Assembly (NCBI RefSeq): GCF_016924655.1
Contig: NZ_JAFFJU010000002.1
Span: 124,001 to 188,000, forward strand
Source of the DNA: Sphingomonas arenae
GTDB lineage: Bacteria; Pseudomonadota; Alphaproteobacteria; Sphingomonadales; Sphingomonadaceae
Direction: 5' to 3'
Length of the DNA: 64,000 nucleotides
Position numbers and translations under genes: made by a program. The notes under the pieces are model-generated. The model did no database searches and was not told the DNA's origin. It saw only the letters and a list, made by a program, of their open reading frames with translations. Shown here one piece after another: positions 36,252 through 44,432 of the stretch (positions are counted from its first letter, which is position 1; each line of letters opens with the position of its first letter).

Positions 36252-38921
36252 GTGAAAAAGCTGATTTTGCTCTGCTCGACGGCTGCCATCTTTGCGCCGG
36301 CGACCGCTTACGCCCAGTCCACGGGTTCGGTGGAATTCGAAGAAGAAGCCATCGTCGTCACCGGTAGCCGCGCTCAGGACGTGGGTGGCATTCAGACGCC
36401 CGATAGCCCCAAGGCGAAGGCGGTGATCACGCAAGACCTGATCTCCCGAACCGGACCGGGCCAGACCGTTCTGGACGCGATCAACGTCGTGCCGGGCGTC
36501 AGCTTCCAGAATAACGATGCTTACGGCAACTCCGGCGGCACCCTCACGGTCCGCGGCTTCGACTCCACCCGTGTCAGCTACACCCTGGACGGCGTCCAGC
36601 TGAACGACAGCGGCAACTACAGCATCTATTCCAACTTCTCGATCGACCCGGAGCTGATCGAGCAGGTCAACGTGAGCCTCGGTTCGACCGACGTCGACTC
36701 TCCAACCGCGTCCGCGGTCGGCGGCACCATCAACCAGCGCACCCGCACCCCGTCTAAGCAGATGGGCGGCCTGATCAACGTGTCGCTCGGTGAGTTCGAC
36801 TACCGCCGTTTCTTCGGCATGTTCGACACCGGTGAGATCGGACCTTGGGGAACCCGCGCCTTCTTCGCGGCCAGCACCTCGAAGTACGACAATCCGTACA
36901 ACAACTACGGCAAGCTCGACCGTCAGCAGTATAATGCGAAGATCTGGCAGCCGGTCGGCGACAACGGCGATTTTGTCTCCCTTGCAGGCCGCTATAACCA
37001 GGATCGCAACAACTTCTTCGGCTCGCTGCCGCTCCGCTGGGACGCCGATCGCGTGGTGGGCTCCGGTACGGGCAACCGCTTCCCGCGCAACAATGACGAG
37101 CGCGAGTACGACATCAATTATCCCTGCACGGTCGATGTCCCGCAGGCCGGCGTAGCCGACAGCGCCAACAGCTGCGGCACGGAGTTCGACCGCCGCTACA
37201 ACCCGTCGAACAGCATCAGCATTCGCGGCAACTCGCGCTTCACGATCGCCGAGAACCTCGTGCTGACGGTCGACCCCAGCTACCAATACACGAAGGCCAA
37301 TGGTGGCGGCACGTCGACCGCTCGCGAATTCGGGTACGACATCAACCCGGCCGGGCCCGTTGCAGGCGTTACCAATCGCGCGAACTGTTCCACTACGGCG
37401 GACGGTCCGCTCGTGACCTGCGTGCCTGGCTACTTCGGTGGCAGCCCCTACTTCGGTGGTGTCGACCTGAATGGAGACGGTGACGAACTCGACCAGGTCA
37501 CGGTGCTCACGCCCAGCCAGACCCGGACGCGTCGGTATGCGCTTATTGCTGGCCTCCGTTACGACATCAGCGACCAGCACAGTGTCCGTGTCAGCTACAC
37601 CCATGACCGGTCCAACCATCGGCAAACTGGCGAAGTCGGCCTAATCGATGAGACTGGCGAGCCGCTCGACGTGTTTCCGGTCAACGACCCGCTCGAAGGC
37701 TCGAACGGCTTGGCTCTGCAGAAGCGTGACCGCCAGTCCTACGCGATCCTGAACCAGGTTTCCGGTGAGTATCGCGGCGAGTTCGGTAACCTGACGGTGA
37801 ACGTCGGGGCCCGTCTTCCGTTCTTCAAGCGTGACCTTGAGAACTACTGCTACACATCCTCGGCCAGCGGCTTCGTGGAGTGCAGCGGTGGAAGCGCAAC
37901 CATCGATGAGCAGATCGGCGACCTGAACCCGGCCTTCTCGCCGCCGGACCGACGCGTGCTGAAGTACAACAAGCTGCTCCCGAACATCGGCCTGATCTAC
38001 GACTTCACGCCGCAGATCTCCGCCTTCGCCAGCTACTCGAAGGGGCTTTCGGTCCCGAGCACGGACAATCTCTACAACGCCTTCTTCTTCGCCGAGGACG
38101 AGCCGGGCGCCAAGCCGAAGCCGGAAACGACCGATAGCTTCGACGGCGGACTGCGCTACCGCAGCAGCAAGATCCAGGCGCAGGTGGCCGGCTGGTTCAC
38201 GAAGTTCGATAACCGCACCGCTTCGGCCTACGATCCGGAGCTGAACGCCTCGGTGTTCCGGAACCTTGGTCGGGTCGACAAGTGGGGCATCGACGGCTCC
38301 ATCGCGTACGAGCCGATCCGCGCGCTGACTCTTTATGCGTTCGGTTCGTGGAACAAGTCGAAGATCAAGGATGACACCCAGGTCGGCGCCCTGCCGGTCG
38401 TCGATGGAGTCCAGCTGACCTGTGACGATGACCTGACGCCATCTCAGCAGGTCCGCAGCTGCGCTTACCTCTCAGGCAATCGGGAGTCCGGTTCACCCAA
38501 GTATACCTACGGCTTCTCGGGCGTGGGACGGCTTGGCCTGCTGGAGCTTGGTGTGACCGCGAAGAAGACCGGCTCCCGCTACGTCTTCGACACTAACCTG
38601 CCGGTCTACACCGGGACTATCGCCAACCTGGACGACACCAACGCGGCGAACGATCCGACGGTCGTGTTCCCGGCAAAGGTTCCTTCTTACTGGCTGGTCA
38701 ACCTCGACGCGCGGTTCAACCTGAAGATGCTGCCGGGCGGGTTCGACAAGAGCTACTTCCAGCTCAACGTCTACAACCTGTTCGACAAGTTCTACGTCGG
38801 CGGCTTCGGTGGCGGCCTGACCCAGGCGCTCAACACTGCAGGTACGCAGTACGGCAACCCACCCTTCGTTCAGATCGGCGCGCCGCGCACGATCTCTGGG
38901 ACGTTGAGCCTGGCCTTCTAA
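36252..38921 (+). CDS. TonB-dependent outer membrane receptor
   Basis: An 889-residue outer-membrane barrel that imports a large ligand with TonB energy. A signal peptide (VKKLILLCSTAAIFAPATAYA) leads to the TonB-box-like EEEAIVVTGSR, the plug domain (TGPGQTVLDAINVVPGVSFQ, GGTLTVRGFDSTRVSYTLDGVQLND) and 22 strands' worth of alternating aromatic sequence, ending LYNLFDKFYVG and the terminal Phe of LSLAF needed for assembly. GTG 36252 has GGGG at the right distance; an in-frame TTG at 36240 is less likely. The substrate is not evident; no transporter or iron gene flanks it. A strong terminator follows. Confidence 0.93.
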   Translation: MKKLILLCSTAAIFAPATAYAQSTGSVEFEEEAIVVTGSRAQDVGGIQTPDSPKAKAVITQDLISRTGPGQTVLDAINVVPGVSFQNNDAYGNSGGTLTVRGFDSTRVSYTLDGVQLNDSGNYSIYSNFSIDPELIEQVNVSLGSTDVDSPTASAVGGTINQRTRTPSKQMGGLINVSLGEFDYRRFFGMFDTGEIGPWGTRAFFAASTSKYDNPYNNYGKLDRQQYNAKIWQPVGDNGDFVSLAGRYNQDRNNFFGSLPLRWDADRVVGSGTGNRFPRNNDEREYDINYPCTVDVPQAGVADSANSCGTEFDRRYNPSNSISIRGNSRFTIAENLVLTVDPSYQYTKANGGGTSTAREFGYDINPAGPVAGVTNRANCSTTADGPLVTCVPGYFGGSPYFGGVDLNGDGDELDQVTVLTPSQTRTRRYALIAGLRYDISDQHSVRVSYTHDRSNHRQTGEVGLIDETGEPLDVFPVNDPLEGSNGLALQKRDRQSYAILNQVSGEYRGEFGNLTVNVGARLPFFKRDLENYCYTSSASGFVECSGGSATIDEQIGDLNPAFSPPDRRVLKYNKLLPNIGLIYDFTPQISAFASYSKGLSVPSTDNLYNAFFFAEDEPGAKPKPETTDSFDGGLRYRSSKIQAQVAGWFTKFDNRTASAYDPELNASVFRNLGRVDKWGIDGSIAYEPIRALTLYAFGSWNKSKIKDDTQVGALPVVDGVQLTCDDDLTPSQQVRSCAYLSGNRESGSPKYTYGFSGVGRLGLLELGVTAKKTGSRYVFDTNLPVYTGTIANLDDTNAANDPTVVFPAKVPSYWLVNLDARFNLKMLPGGFDKSYFQLNVYNLFDKFYVGGFGGGLTQALNTAGTQYGNPPFVQIGAPRTISGTLSLAF

Positions 38922-38949
38922 GGCGCACCTCGAGTAACAGAAGTCAGGG

Positions 38950-38984
38950 GGGCGTCGCTCGAGAGAGCGGCGCCCTTCTTCTTC
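38950..38984 (+). terminator. rho-independent terminator after the TonB-dependent receptor
   Basis: GGGCGTCGCTC and GAGCGGCGCCC form an 11-base stem with one mismatch around GAGA, followed by TTCTTCTTC. It lies 28 bases after the receptor stop. Confidence 0.8.
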
Positions 38985-39040
38985 AGCGTATCGCCGGTTG
39001 ACCCGCCGCCGTCCCCTATGGCAATCGCCCTCTACCCTTA

Positions 39041-39114
39041 GCGGGTATGATGTAATGGTAGCCTGTCAGCTTCCCAAGCTGAACGCGCGGGTTCGATTCC
39101 CGCTACCCGCTCCA
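39041..39114 (+). tRNA. tRNA-Gly (anticodon CCC)
   Basis: 74 bases with encoded CCA. Acceptor arms GCGGGTA and TACCCGC pair fully; the anticodon loop TTCCCAA between TCAGC and GCTGA gives anticodon CCC; the T arm GCGGG-TTCGATT-CCCGC is standard. A GC-rich hairpin (CGGGC/GCCCG, 39117-39133) follows. Confidence 0.95.
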
Positions 39115-39340
39115 ACTCGGGCAAGAAGAGCCCGTTCGGTATCGCTGCGTCCCCTGCATGTGCGTCACGGCGCCTTGTGGAGCTCCAGGCACGTTTAGAG
39201 GGATCCACCATCGCCCGCGCCTGGCTCGACTCACGCGCAGTGGTCGTAAGCACTGACGACGCCTGCGCACCGGACGATCCCAAGATGAAAACTGGTACCT
39301 ACGGGATCAAACCCGGCAGTACTCCCATGAGCAACTGGAC

Positions 39341-39415
39341 TGGCTGGGGCGGCAGGATTCGAACCTGCGAATGCCGGTACCAAAAACCGGTGCCTTACCA
39401 CTTGGCGACGCCCCA
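39341..39415 (-). tRNA. tRNA-Gln (anticodon TTG)
   Basis: 75 bases with encoded CCA on the minus strand. The acceptor arms TGGGGCG and CGCCCCA (with the usual U-A first pair), D arm GCC-AAGTGGTAA-GGC, anticodon loop TTTTGGT giving TTG, and T arm GCAGG-TTCGAAT-CCTGC are all typical of tRNA-Gln. The 226 bases between it and tRNA-Gly contain no gene I can support. Confidence 0.95.
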
Positions 39416-39493
39416 GCAGGCGGGCGGCTTATAGCGGGGTGACTGCCGGGGGGAAGTCCAAACCGCGCTCCGGCCGCCTCATCACCGCACCCG

Positions 39494-40375
39494 TCATGCG
39501 TTCGGCAGACGCCCGTTGACGAGGTCGTCGTAGTCGCGCCCCAGCTGCCGGGAGATCTCGCCGACTTCAAAGCTCCACGGGCCGGCCGAGCCGACGAACG
39601 TCACTTCGGCTGCGCTGCCGGTCACGAAGAACTGCTGAAAGCTCTCCAGCTCCTCCGGCCAGATGGCCCGCTCAACGACCTCGATCCCCCGCCGGCGGGC
39701 AAGGTCGATGATCGTCTGCCGGGTGATGCCGTTCAGGAAGCAATCCGGGGTCGGCGTATGAATGACGCCGTCGCGGATGAAGAACGCGTTCGCACCCGTC
39801 GCCTCGGCCACCTGTCCGCGCCAGTCGAACATCAGCGCGTCGTCGAATCCCCGCGCATCGGCGTGCTGCTTGGACAGGCTCGCGATCATGTAGAGGCCGG
39901 CTGCCTTGCTGTGCACCGGCGCGGTATACGGGGCCGGCCGGCGATAGGGCGCGATGTCGAGGCGGATGCCCTTCTCCGCCTTCGCGGGATCGAAATACTT
40001 GCCCCAGGTCCAGGCGGCGATCGCCAGGTGCGGCTGGGTGCCCTTGGGGCTGACGCCCATCTGCTCGGACCCGCGCCAGGCAACCGGGCGCACATAGGCG
40101 TCGGTCAAGCCGTTCGCCTTCAGCACCTCGTAACAGGCTGCGTCGATCTCCTCGGCCGTCCACGGGATCTCGAACCCGAGGATGCGAGCGCTGTTGTGCA
40201 GCCGCTCCGAATGCTCGCGCAGCTTGAAGATGACCCCGTTATACGCCCGCTGCCCTTCGAACACGGAAGAAGCGTAGTGCATGGCGTGGGTGAGGATGTG
40301 CACGTTCGCCTCACGCCACGGCACCAACTGGCCATCAAACCAGATGAAACCGTCGCGATCGTCGAAATTCGGCAC
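39494..40375 (-). CDS. ilvE: branched-chain amino acid aminotransferase
   Basis: A 293-residue fold-type IV PLP enzyme that transfers the amino group between glutamate and the keto acids of Val, Leu and Ile. Marks are IWFDGQLVPWREANVHILTHAMHYASSVFEG, the PLP Lys in PVHSKAAGLYMIASLSKQHA (near residue 158) and TGANAFFIRDGVIHTP, then ITRQTIIDLA. D-amino acid aminotransferases share this fold, but the VFEG and YVRP patterns favour IlvE. It follows proC by 30 bases on the same strand. Confidence 0.92.
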   Translation of the reverse strand: MPNFDDRDGFIWFDGQLVPWREANVHILTHAMHYASSVFEGQRAYNGVIFKLREHSERLHNSARILGFEIPWTAEEIDAACYEVLKANGLTDAYVRPVAWRGSEQMGVSPKGTQPHLAIAAWTWGKYFDPAKAEKGIRLDIAPYRRPAPYTAPVHSKAAGLYMIASLSKQHADARGFDDALMFDWRGQVAEATGANAFFIRDGVIHTPTPDCFLNGITRQTIIDLARRRGIEVVERAIWPEELESFQQFFVTGSAAEVTFVGSAGPWSFEVGEISRQLGRDYDDLVNGRLPNA

Positions 40376-40405
40376 GTGCGTCCCCTGCGAAAAGTTGTGC
40401 GCGGC

Positions 40406-41224
40406 CTAGGCGACCGACGGGGGCGAATCAATGGCACGAGCCGCTTCCGCCAGCTCCCGGCCCCGCCGCTGCGACGCTTCCAGGGTTCGGGCGAGCAGGC
40501 CCTGCAGTGCATCCTCACCATCGAGAACCGAGAGGCCCGCTTCCGTCGTCCCGCGCGGACTTGCGACCCGCCGAGCGATACTCGCCATATCCTCGCAGCG
40601 GCTCTGGGCCATGGCGGCTGTCCCAGCCACAGTTCGAAGCGTCAGGTCGAGCGAGAAATCTCCCTCGAGCCCCAGCCCCTCCCCGGCTTTCGCGAGCGCC
40701 GCGATGAACCGCGCCACAAAGGCCGGTCCCGATCCCGCCACAGAACCGATCGCGCCGAACTCCGCCTGCGTCTCGCACCAATGCGCCAGCCCGAGCAGCC
40801 CGATCCAGTCGCCGACCTCCGTTCGAAGATCCTCGTTGGCGTCCTCGCTGTAGAGTGCCGTCACCCCCATGCGCTCGCTGACCGGCAGGTTCGGCATCGC
40901 GCGGATGATCGCACGAACCTCAGGGAAGCGTCCCCGCAGGCTCTTCGCTTCGGCCCCGGCAAGCAGAGAAATGACGATGGTCTCCGGCCCGAGGCGTGCG
41001 CGCAGTTCCGGAGCCACCTCGTTGAGCTTCTGCGGCTTGAACCCGAGCACGACCAGCCGGGGCGCGGGACCCTCGGGAAGCGCTGCCACGGTGCGGACCC
41101 CTTCCACCGGCGTGCCGCTGGGGCGGATCGCGACGGCATTTGAGAAATCGAACCCGCTCTTGCGCCAGCCCTCCACCATGGCTCCGGCCATGTTGCCGCA
41201 GCCGACGAACCAGATGGCGGTCAC
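40406..41224 (-). CDS. proC: pyrroline-5-carboxylate reductase
   Basis: Reduces 1-pyrroline-5-carboxylate to proline with NAD(P)H. 272 residues; the Rossmann start is IWFVGCGNMAGAMVEGW, followed by FKPQKLNEV, SLLAGA, RAIIRAMPNLPVSERMGV and the closing GSGPAFVARFIAALAKAGEGLGL and SPRGTTEAGLSVLD, all hallmark stretches. Full length. It begins four bases after the stop of the YbjN-like gene, part of a long minus-strand run. Confidence 0.94.
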   Translation of the reverse strand: MTAIWFVGCGNMAGAMVEGWRKSGFDFSNAVAIRPSGTPVEGVRTVAALPEGPAPRLVVLGFKPQKLNEVAPELRARLGPETIVISLLAGAEAKSLRGRFPEVRAIIRAMPNLPVSERMGVTALYSEDANEDLRTEVGDWIGLLGLAHWCETQAEFGAIGSVAGSGPAFVARFIAALAKAGEGLGLEGDFSLDLTLRTVAGTAAMAQSRCEDMASIARRVASPRGTTEAGLSVLDGEDALQGLLARTLEASQRRGRELAEAARAIDSPPSVA

Positions 41225-41228
41225 TCGC

Positions 41229-41750
41229 TCAGGCCTCGCCCGCGGTATCGATCAGCGCCGCGGCAATGGCTTCCGTCGGAGACTTGCCGCCCCACAGCAC
41301 GAACTGGAACACGGGGTAGAAGCGCTCGCACTCTTCCAGGCCGGCTTCCACCATCGCCTCCGCCTGTTCGAAGGTCAGTCCGTCATCCTCCCCCGCGTCG
41401 ATCAGTGCGGAGTAGCGGAACACCACCAACCCAGACGACGACCAGAGTTCGAAATGCCCGAGCCACAGCTGCTCGTTCACCAGGCCTAGCGTCTCGTAGA
41501 TCGCCAGCCGCTTGTCGGCCCCGACCTTGACGTCCGGGAACGCCAGGAACTGCAGCACCTGGTCGTCCGGTCGCCACACACCGCGGAGTTCGTACTGCGC
41601 CCAACTGCCCGGCGCGGAGGCGATGATCTCCCCCTCGCCGGACCGCTCGCACACCCAACCGCGCGCATCGAAATAGGCCTCGAGCACCTCGATCGGTGCG
41701 CCGTCGTCGCGTTCCTCGTGGGCGTCGTCTTCGCTCAACAGCGCACTCAC
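41229..41750 (-). CDS. YbjN domain-containing protein
   Basis: A 173-residue acidic cytoplasmic protein (IEVLEAYFDARGWVCERSGEGEI, LRGVWRPDDQVLQFLAFPDVKV, LVNEQLWLGHFELWSSSGLVVFRYS). The pattern matches the YbjN family, related in fold to type III secretion chaperones; E. coli YbjN influences motility and stress genes, but a molecular role is not known. The start overlaps the end of the UbiK-like gene by four bases, and proC follows four bases later. Confidence 0.88.
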   Translation of the reverse strand: MSALLSEDDAHEERDDGAPIEVLEAYFDARGWVCERSGEGEIIASAPGSWAQYELRGVWRPDDQVLQFLAFPDVKVGADKRLAIYETLGLVNEQLWLGHFELWSSSGLVVFRYSALIDAGEDDGLTFEQAEAMVEAGLEECERFYPVFQFVLWGGKSPTEAIAAALIDTAGEA

Positions 41751-42052
41751 TCTTCTGGCGTCTCGACACCGGTCACGCCGGCGGGCGGCGGCTTCACCTC
41801 CCCCGTCGAAGCCGCGCGAGTGTCGAGCGCATCGAGGCGCGCGCGCAGGGCCTCGACCTCGTCTCGCGCCGCGGCGGCCATCGCCTTCACGGCCTCGAAC
41901 TCGTCGCGCGACACGAAGTCCATTCCGCCGACGAACTCCCGCATCCGCTCCCGCATGCCCTCCTGGGCCTCCCGGGTCATGCCGGCGAAGGTGCCGGCCG
42001 CGCCGTTCATCATCTTCACGAAGTCGTCGAACAGGCGGTTCTGCGACTGCAT
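41747..42052 (-). CDS. UbiK/BMFP family accessory factor
   Basis: A 101-residue helical protein: QNRLFDDFVKMMNGAAGTFAGM, then EFVGGMDFVSRDEFEAVKAMA and a coiled coil DEVEALRARLDALDT. The DFV(S/T)R-x-EF-E-V segment is the mark of the BMFP/UbiK family, whose members help aerobic ubiquinone synthesis by binding UbiJ or membranes. The C-terminal 20 residues are Pro- and Glu-rich. It overlaps the YbjN-like gene by four bases. Confidence 0.85.
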   Translation of the reverse strand: MQSQNRLFDDFVKMMNGAAGTFAGMTREAQEGMRERMREFVGGMDFVSRDEFEAVKAMAAAARDEVEALRARLDALDTRAASTGEVKPPPAGVTGVETPEE

Positions 42053-42054
42053 CT

Positions 42055-42594
42055 CTATTCTCCCGTGATCCCTAGCGGCGCGCGATCGGCACCGGGGTTG
42101 AGCCTGCCGGTCTCATGGTTGAGCGCGGTCGCCAGGCACAGCCAGACCAGATACGGCAGCAAGAGCACTCCCGCCAGTGGCTTCACGCGCCAGAAAGCAA
42201 TGATCGTAGCGGTGACCAGCACGTTCATCGCCATGATGATCAGGAAGGCCACGTCGATCATTCCGCTACCGAAGAAGACCGGCGACCAGCTGTAGTTCAG
42301 GACCAACTGCACCCCGAACAGCGCGAGTCCCCGGTTGCGCGGAGTCGACCGCGGCGCGGTCCAGACCATCGCCACTGCGATGCCCATCAACGTGTACAAG
42401 ATCGTCCAGACCACGCCGAAGGCCCACCCCGGCGGCTGGAAGCTCGGCTTGTCGAGCGGCGCGTACCAGTTGTTCTCGAACCCACTCTGCGAAAGATAGC
42501 CGGACAGGGAGCCCAGCAGGACGATCACCGGCACCGTCACCAGCGCGACCTTCCACCATCTCCGGCTATGCCCACGATCAGCCATTGTCGCCAT
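42055..42594 (-). CDS. tspO: TspO/MBR family tryptophan-rich sensory protein
   Basis: A 179-residue membrane protein with five helices and the tryptophan-rich first loop NNWYAPLDKPSFQPPGWAFGVVWTILYTLMG. TspO binds porphyrins and cholesterol-like molecules; in Rhodobacter it modulates photosynthesis and carotenoid genes in response to oxygen. Later marks are NYSWSPVFFG and the final helix PYLVWLCLATALNHETGRLN. The start overlaps the end of tlyA by 17 bases, so the two are linked. Confidence 0.92.
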   Translation of the reverse strand: MATMADRGHSRRWWKVALVTVPVIVLLGSLSGYLSQSGFENNWYAPLDKPSFQPPGWAFGVVWTILYTLMGIAVAMVWTAPRSTPRNRGLALFGVQLVLNYSWSPVFFGSGMIDVAFLIIMAMNVLVTATIIAFWRVKPLAGVLLLPYLVWLCLATALNHETGRLNPGADRAPLGITGE

Positions 42595-43330
42595 GCGCAG
42601 TCTCCTTCCGAGCTCCCAGCAGGAATTCCACGTTGCCCTCCGGCCCGGTGATCGGGCTGGTCGTTACGCCCTCAACACGCCAGCCTCGACTGGTGATCCA
42701 TTGCGCGGCCTCTTCGCAGACCCGCTGGTGCACCGCCGGATCGCGGACGACCCCGCCCTTGCCGACCTCCTCCCGCCCAGCCTCGAACTGCGGCTTCACC
42801 AGCGCCACCATGGCTGCACCCGGCCGAGCAAGGTCCAGCGCCGCGTCGAGCACCTTGGCGAGGCTGATGAAGCTCGCATCGCAGACGATGATGTCGATCG
42901 CATCCGGGATGATGTCGGGGGTAAGGGTTCGCGCGTTCGTCTGCTCATGCACCACCACGCGCGGGTCCTGGCGCAGCTTCCAGGCGAGCTGGTTGGTCCC
43001 CACGTCCACGGCATGGACCTTGGCCGCGCCCCGGCTCAGCAGAACATCCGTGAACCCGCCGGTCGATGAACCGACATCAAGCGCGACCGCACCGGTCACG
43101 TCGAAGCCGAAGTGGGCCAGCCCATGATCCAGCTTGATCCCTCCGCGCGAGACCCAGGGATGATCCTTTCCGCGAACCTCCAGCGTGGCGTCCTCCGCGA
43201 GCTGGTCCCCCGCCTTGCCGATCTTGCGCTCACCGCTGAAGACCACGCCCGCCATGATCAGCGCCTGCGCCCGTGTGCGGCTGTCGGCCAGCCCGCGCGC
43301 GACCAGCAGCTGGTCGACCCGCACCTTCAC
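42578..43330 (-). CDS. tlyA: TlyA family RNA 2'-O-methyltransferase (hemolysin A-like)
   Basis: A 250-residue protein with an N-terminal S4 RNA-binding domain (MKVRVDQLLVARGLADSRTRAQ) and an FtsJ-like SAM-binding domain (TGAVALDVGSSTGGFTDVLL at about 77-96, DVGTNQLAWKL, IIVCDASFISLAKVL, VALVKPQFEAGREEV). Mycobacterial TlyA methylates ribose of rRNA cytidines; haemolytic activity claimed for homologues is not shown here. It overlaps the phosphatase-like gene upstream by four bases. Confidence 0.92.
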   Translation of the reverse strand: MKVRVDQLLVARGLADSRTRAQALIMAGVVFSGERKIGKAGDQLAEDATLEVRGKDHPWVSRGGIKLDHGLAHFGFDVTGAVALDVGSSTGGFTDVLLSRGAAKVHAVDVGTNQLAWKLRQDPRVVVHEQTNARTLTPDIIPDAIDIIVCDASFISLAKVLDAALDLARPGAAMVALVKPQFEAGREEVGKGGVVRDPAVHQRVCEEAAQWITSRGWRVEGVTTSPITGPEGNVEFLLGARKETAHGDNG

Positions 43331-44400
43331 AGCGCATTCTCCTCGCGCATCTCCTCGGCGCCATCCTTCAGCTGATCGACCGCATCCTCACGGACTTCCT
43401 CGGGAATGGTGGTGGGTGTCAGCCGCCGCTCGGCTGCCCGCGTCAGGCACAAATCGAACAGCATCGGGAAGTGATCGGAACCGATATCCGGCAGCCGCCG
43501 CATCCCCATCAGCGACCAATGGGAGGTGACGAACACATGGTCCAGCGGCCAGCGGAGCCAGGGCATGGCGACCGGGAAGGTCGGCGTCGGCCCCCGCCCC
43601 ACTCGCGGATCGAGCATGCCTCCAACCTTGCGGAACAGCCGCGAAGTATTGCTCCAGGCCACGTCGTTGAGATCACCCAGCACGATCGCCGCCCGTCCGC
43701 TCGCCCGCACGTCGCGGCCCACCAGCACCAACTCGGCATCCCGCTCCCCGCTGTCGTCGCCGGGCAGCGGCGGCTCCGGGTGCACCCCGTGAAAGTCGAC
43801 CAGCTCCCCCGACCGAAGCCGCAGGCCAGCGCGGATGGACGGAACCTGAGGCTGCACCCGGTGCAGGATTTCGGCATTCTCCAGCGGCAGCTTCGACAGC
43901 AGCATGATGCCGTAGGTGTTTGGGATCGGCTGCCCGATGCGGAACGGGTAGCGCGCGTAGAGCGGGTGCATGGCGCTCTCCCACTCCGGCCCCGGTTCCA
44001 GGAGCAGGATCAGGTCGGGGTCGGTGCGCTCCACCAATCGGCGCAGTTCGGGATAACGCTCGTTGTCGAGCAGCACGTTCGCGTTCAGAAGGCGGATGCT
44101 CCGGCCCTCGCCGCAACGTGTCGCGCTCGCCACCTGCTTCGGCCAGCCCGGCAAGTACGGGGCGATCTGCAGCAGCTGCCATCCGATCGCCGCCACCCCT
44201 GCCGCGACGACTGCAACCGTCACTCGGTCGCGCCCGGTGAACAGCAGCACCACCACGCCCAGCAGCAGCCCGGCCGCGATCTGCACCCGGGGATAGTCCC
44301 ACAGGCGCACCCACCACTCATCCCCTTCGAAAATGGGCAGGACCGTCAGCAGGACCAGCAGCAGGACGATGGTAAGCGCGATTGCTCGCAGTGCCTTCAT
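43327..44400 (-). CDS. membrane-anchored endonuclease/exonuclease/phosphatase domain protein
   Basis: A 357-residue protein. The first ~80 residues form three hydrophobic segments (ALTIVLLLVLLTVLPIF, QIAAGLLLGVVVLLFTG, VAVVAAGVAAIGWQLL). The rest is an EEP domain: RLLNANVLLDNERY, ILLLEPGPEW, DFHGVHPEPP, VLGDLNDVAWS and the closing GSDHFPM, with the metal and catalytic Glu, His, Asp and Asn in place. The active domain probably lies on the periplasmic side; substrate could be a phospholipid, sugar phosphate or nucleic acid. It overlaps tlyA by four bases. Confidence 0.85.
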   Translation of the reverse strand: MKALRAIALTIVLLLVLLTVLPIFEGDEWWVRLWDYPRVQIAAGLLLGVVVLLFTGRDRVTVAVVAAGVAAIGWQLLQIAPYLPGWPKQVASATRCGEGRSIRLLNANVLLDNERYPELRRLVERTDPDLILLLEPGPEWESAMHPLYARYPFRIGQPIPNTYGIMLLSKLPLENAEILHRVQPQVPSIRAGLRLRSGELVDFHGVHPEPPLPGDDSGERDAELVLVGRDVRASGRAAIVLGDLNDVAWSNTSRLFRKVGGMLDPRVGRGPTPTFPVAMPWLRWPLDHVFVTSHWSLMGMRRLPDIGSDHFPMLFDLCLTRAAERRLTPTTIPEEVREDAVDQLKDGAEEMREENAL

Positions 44401-44432
44401 CCCGGCGGATGTCCGGCGGCCCCTGTCGAGAC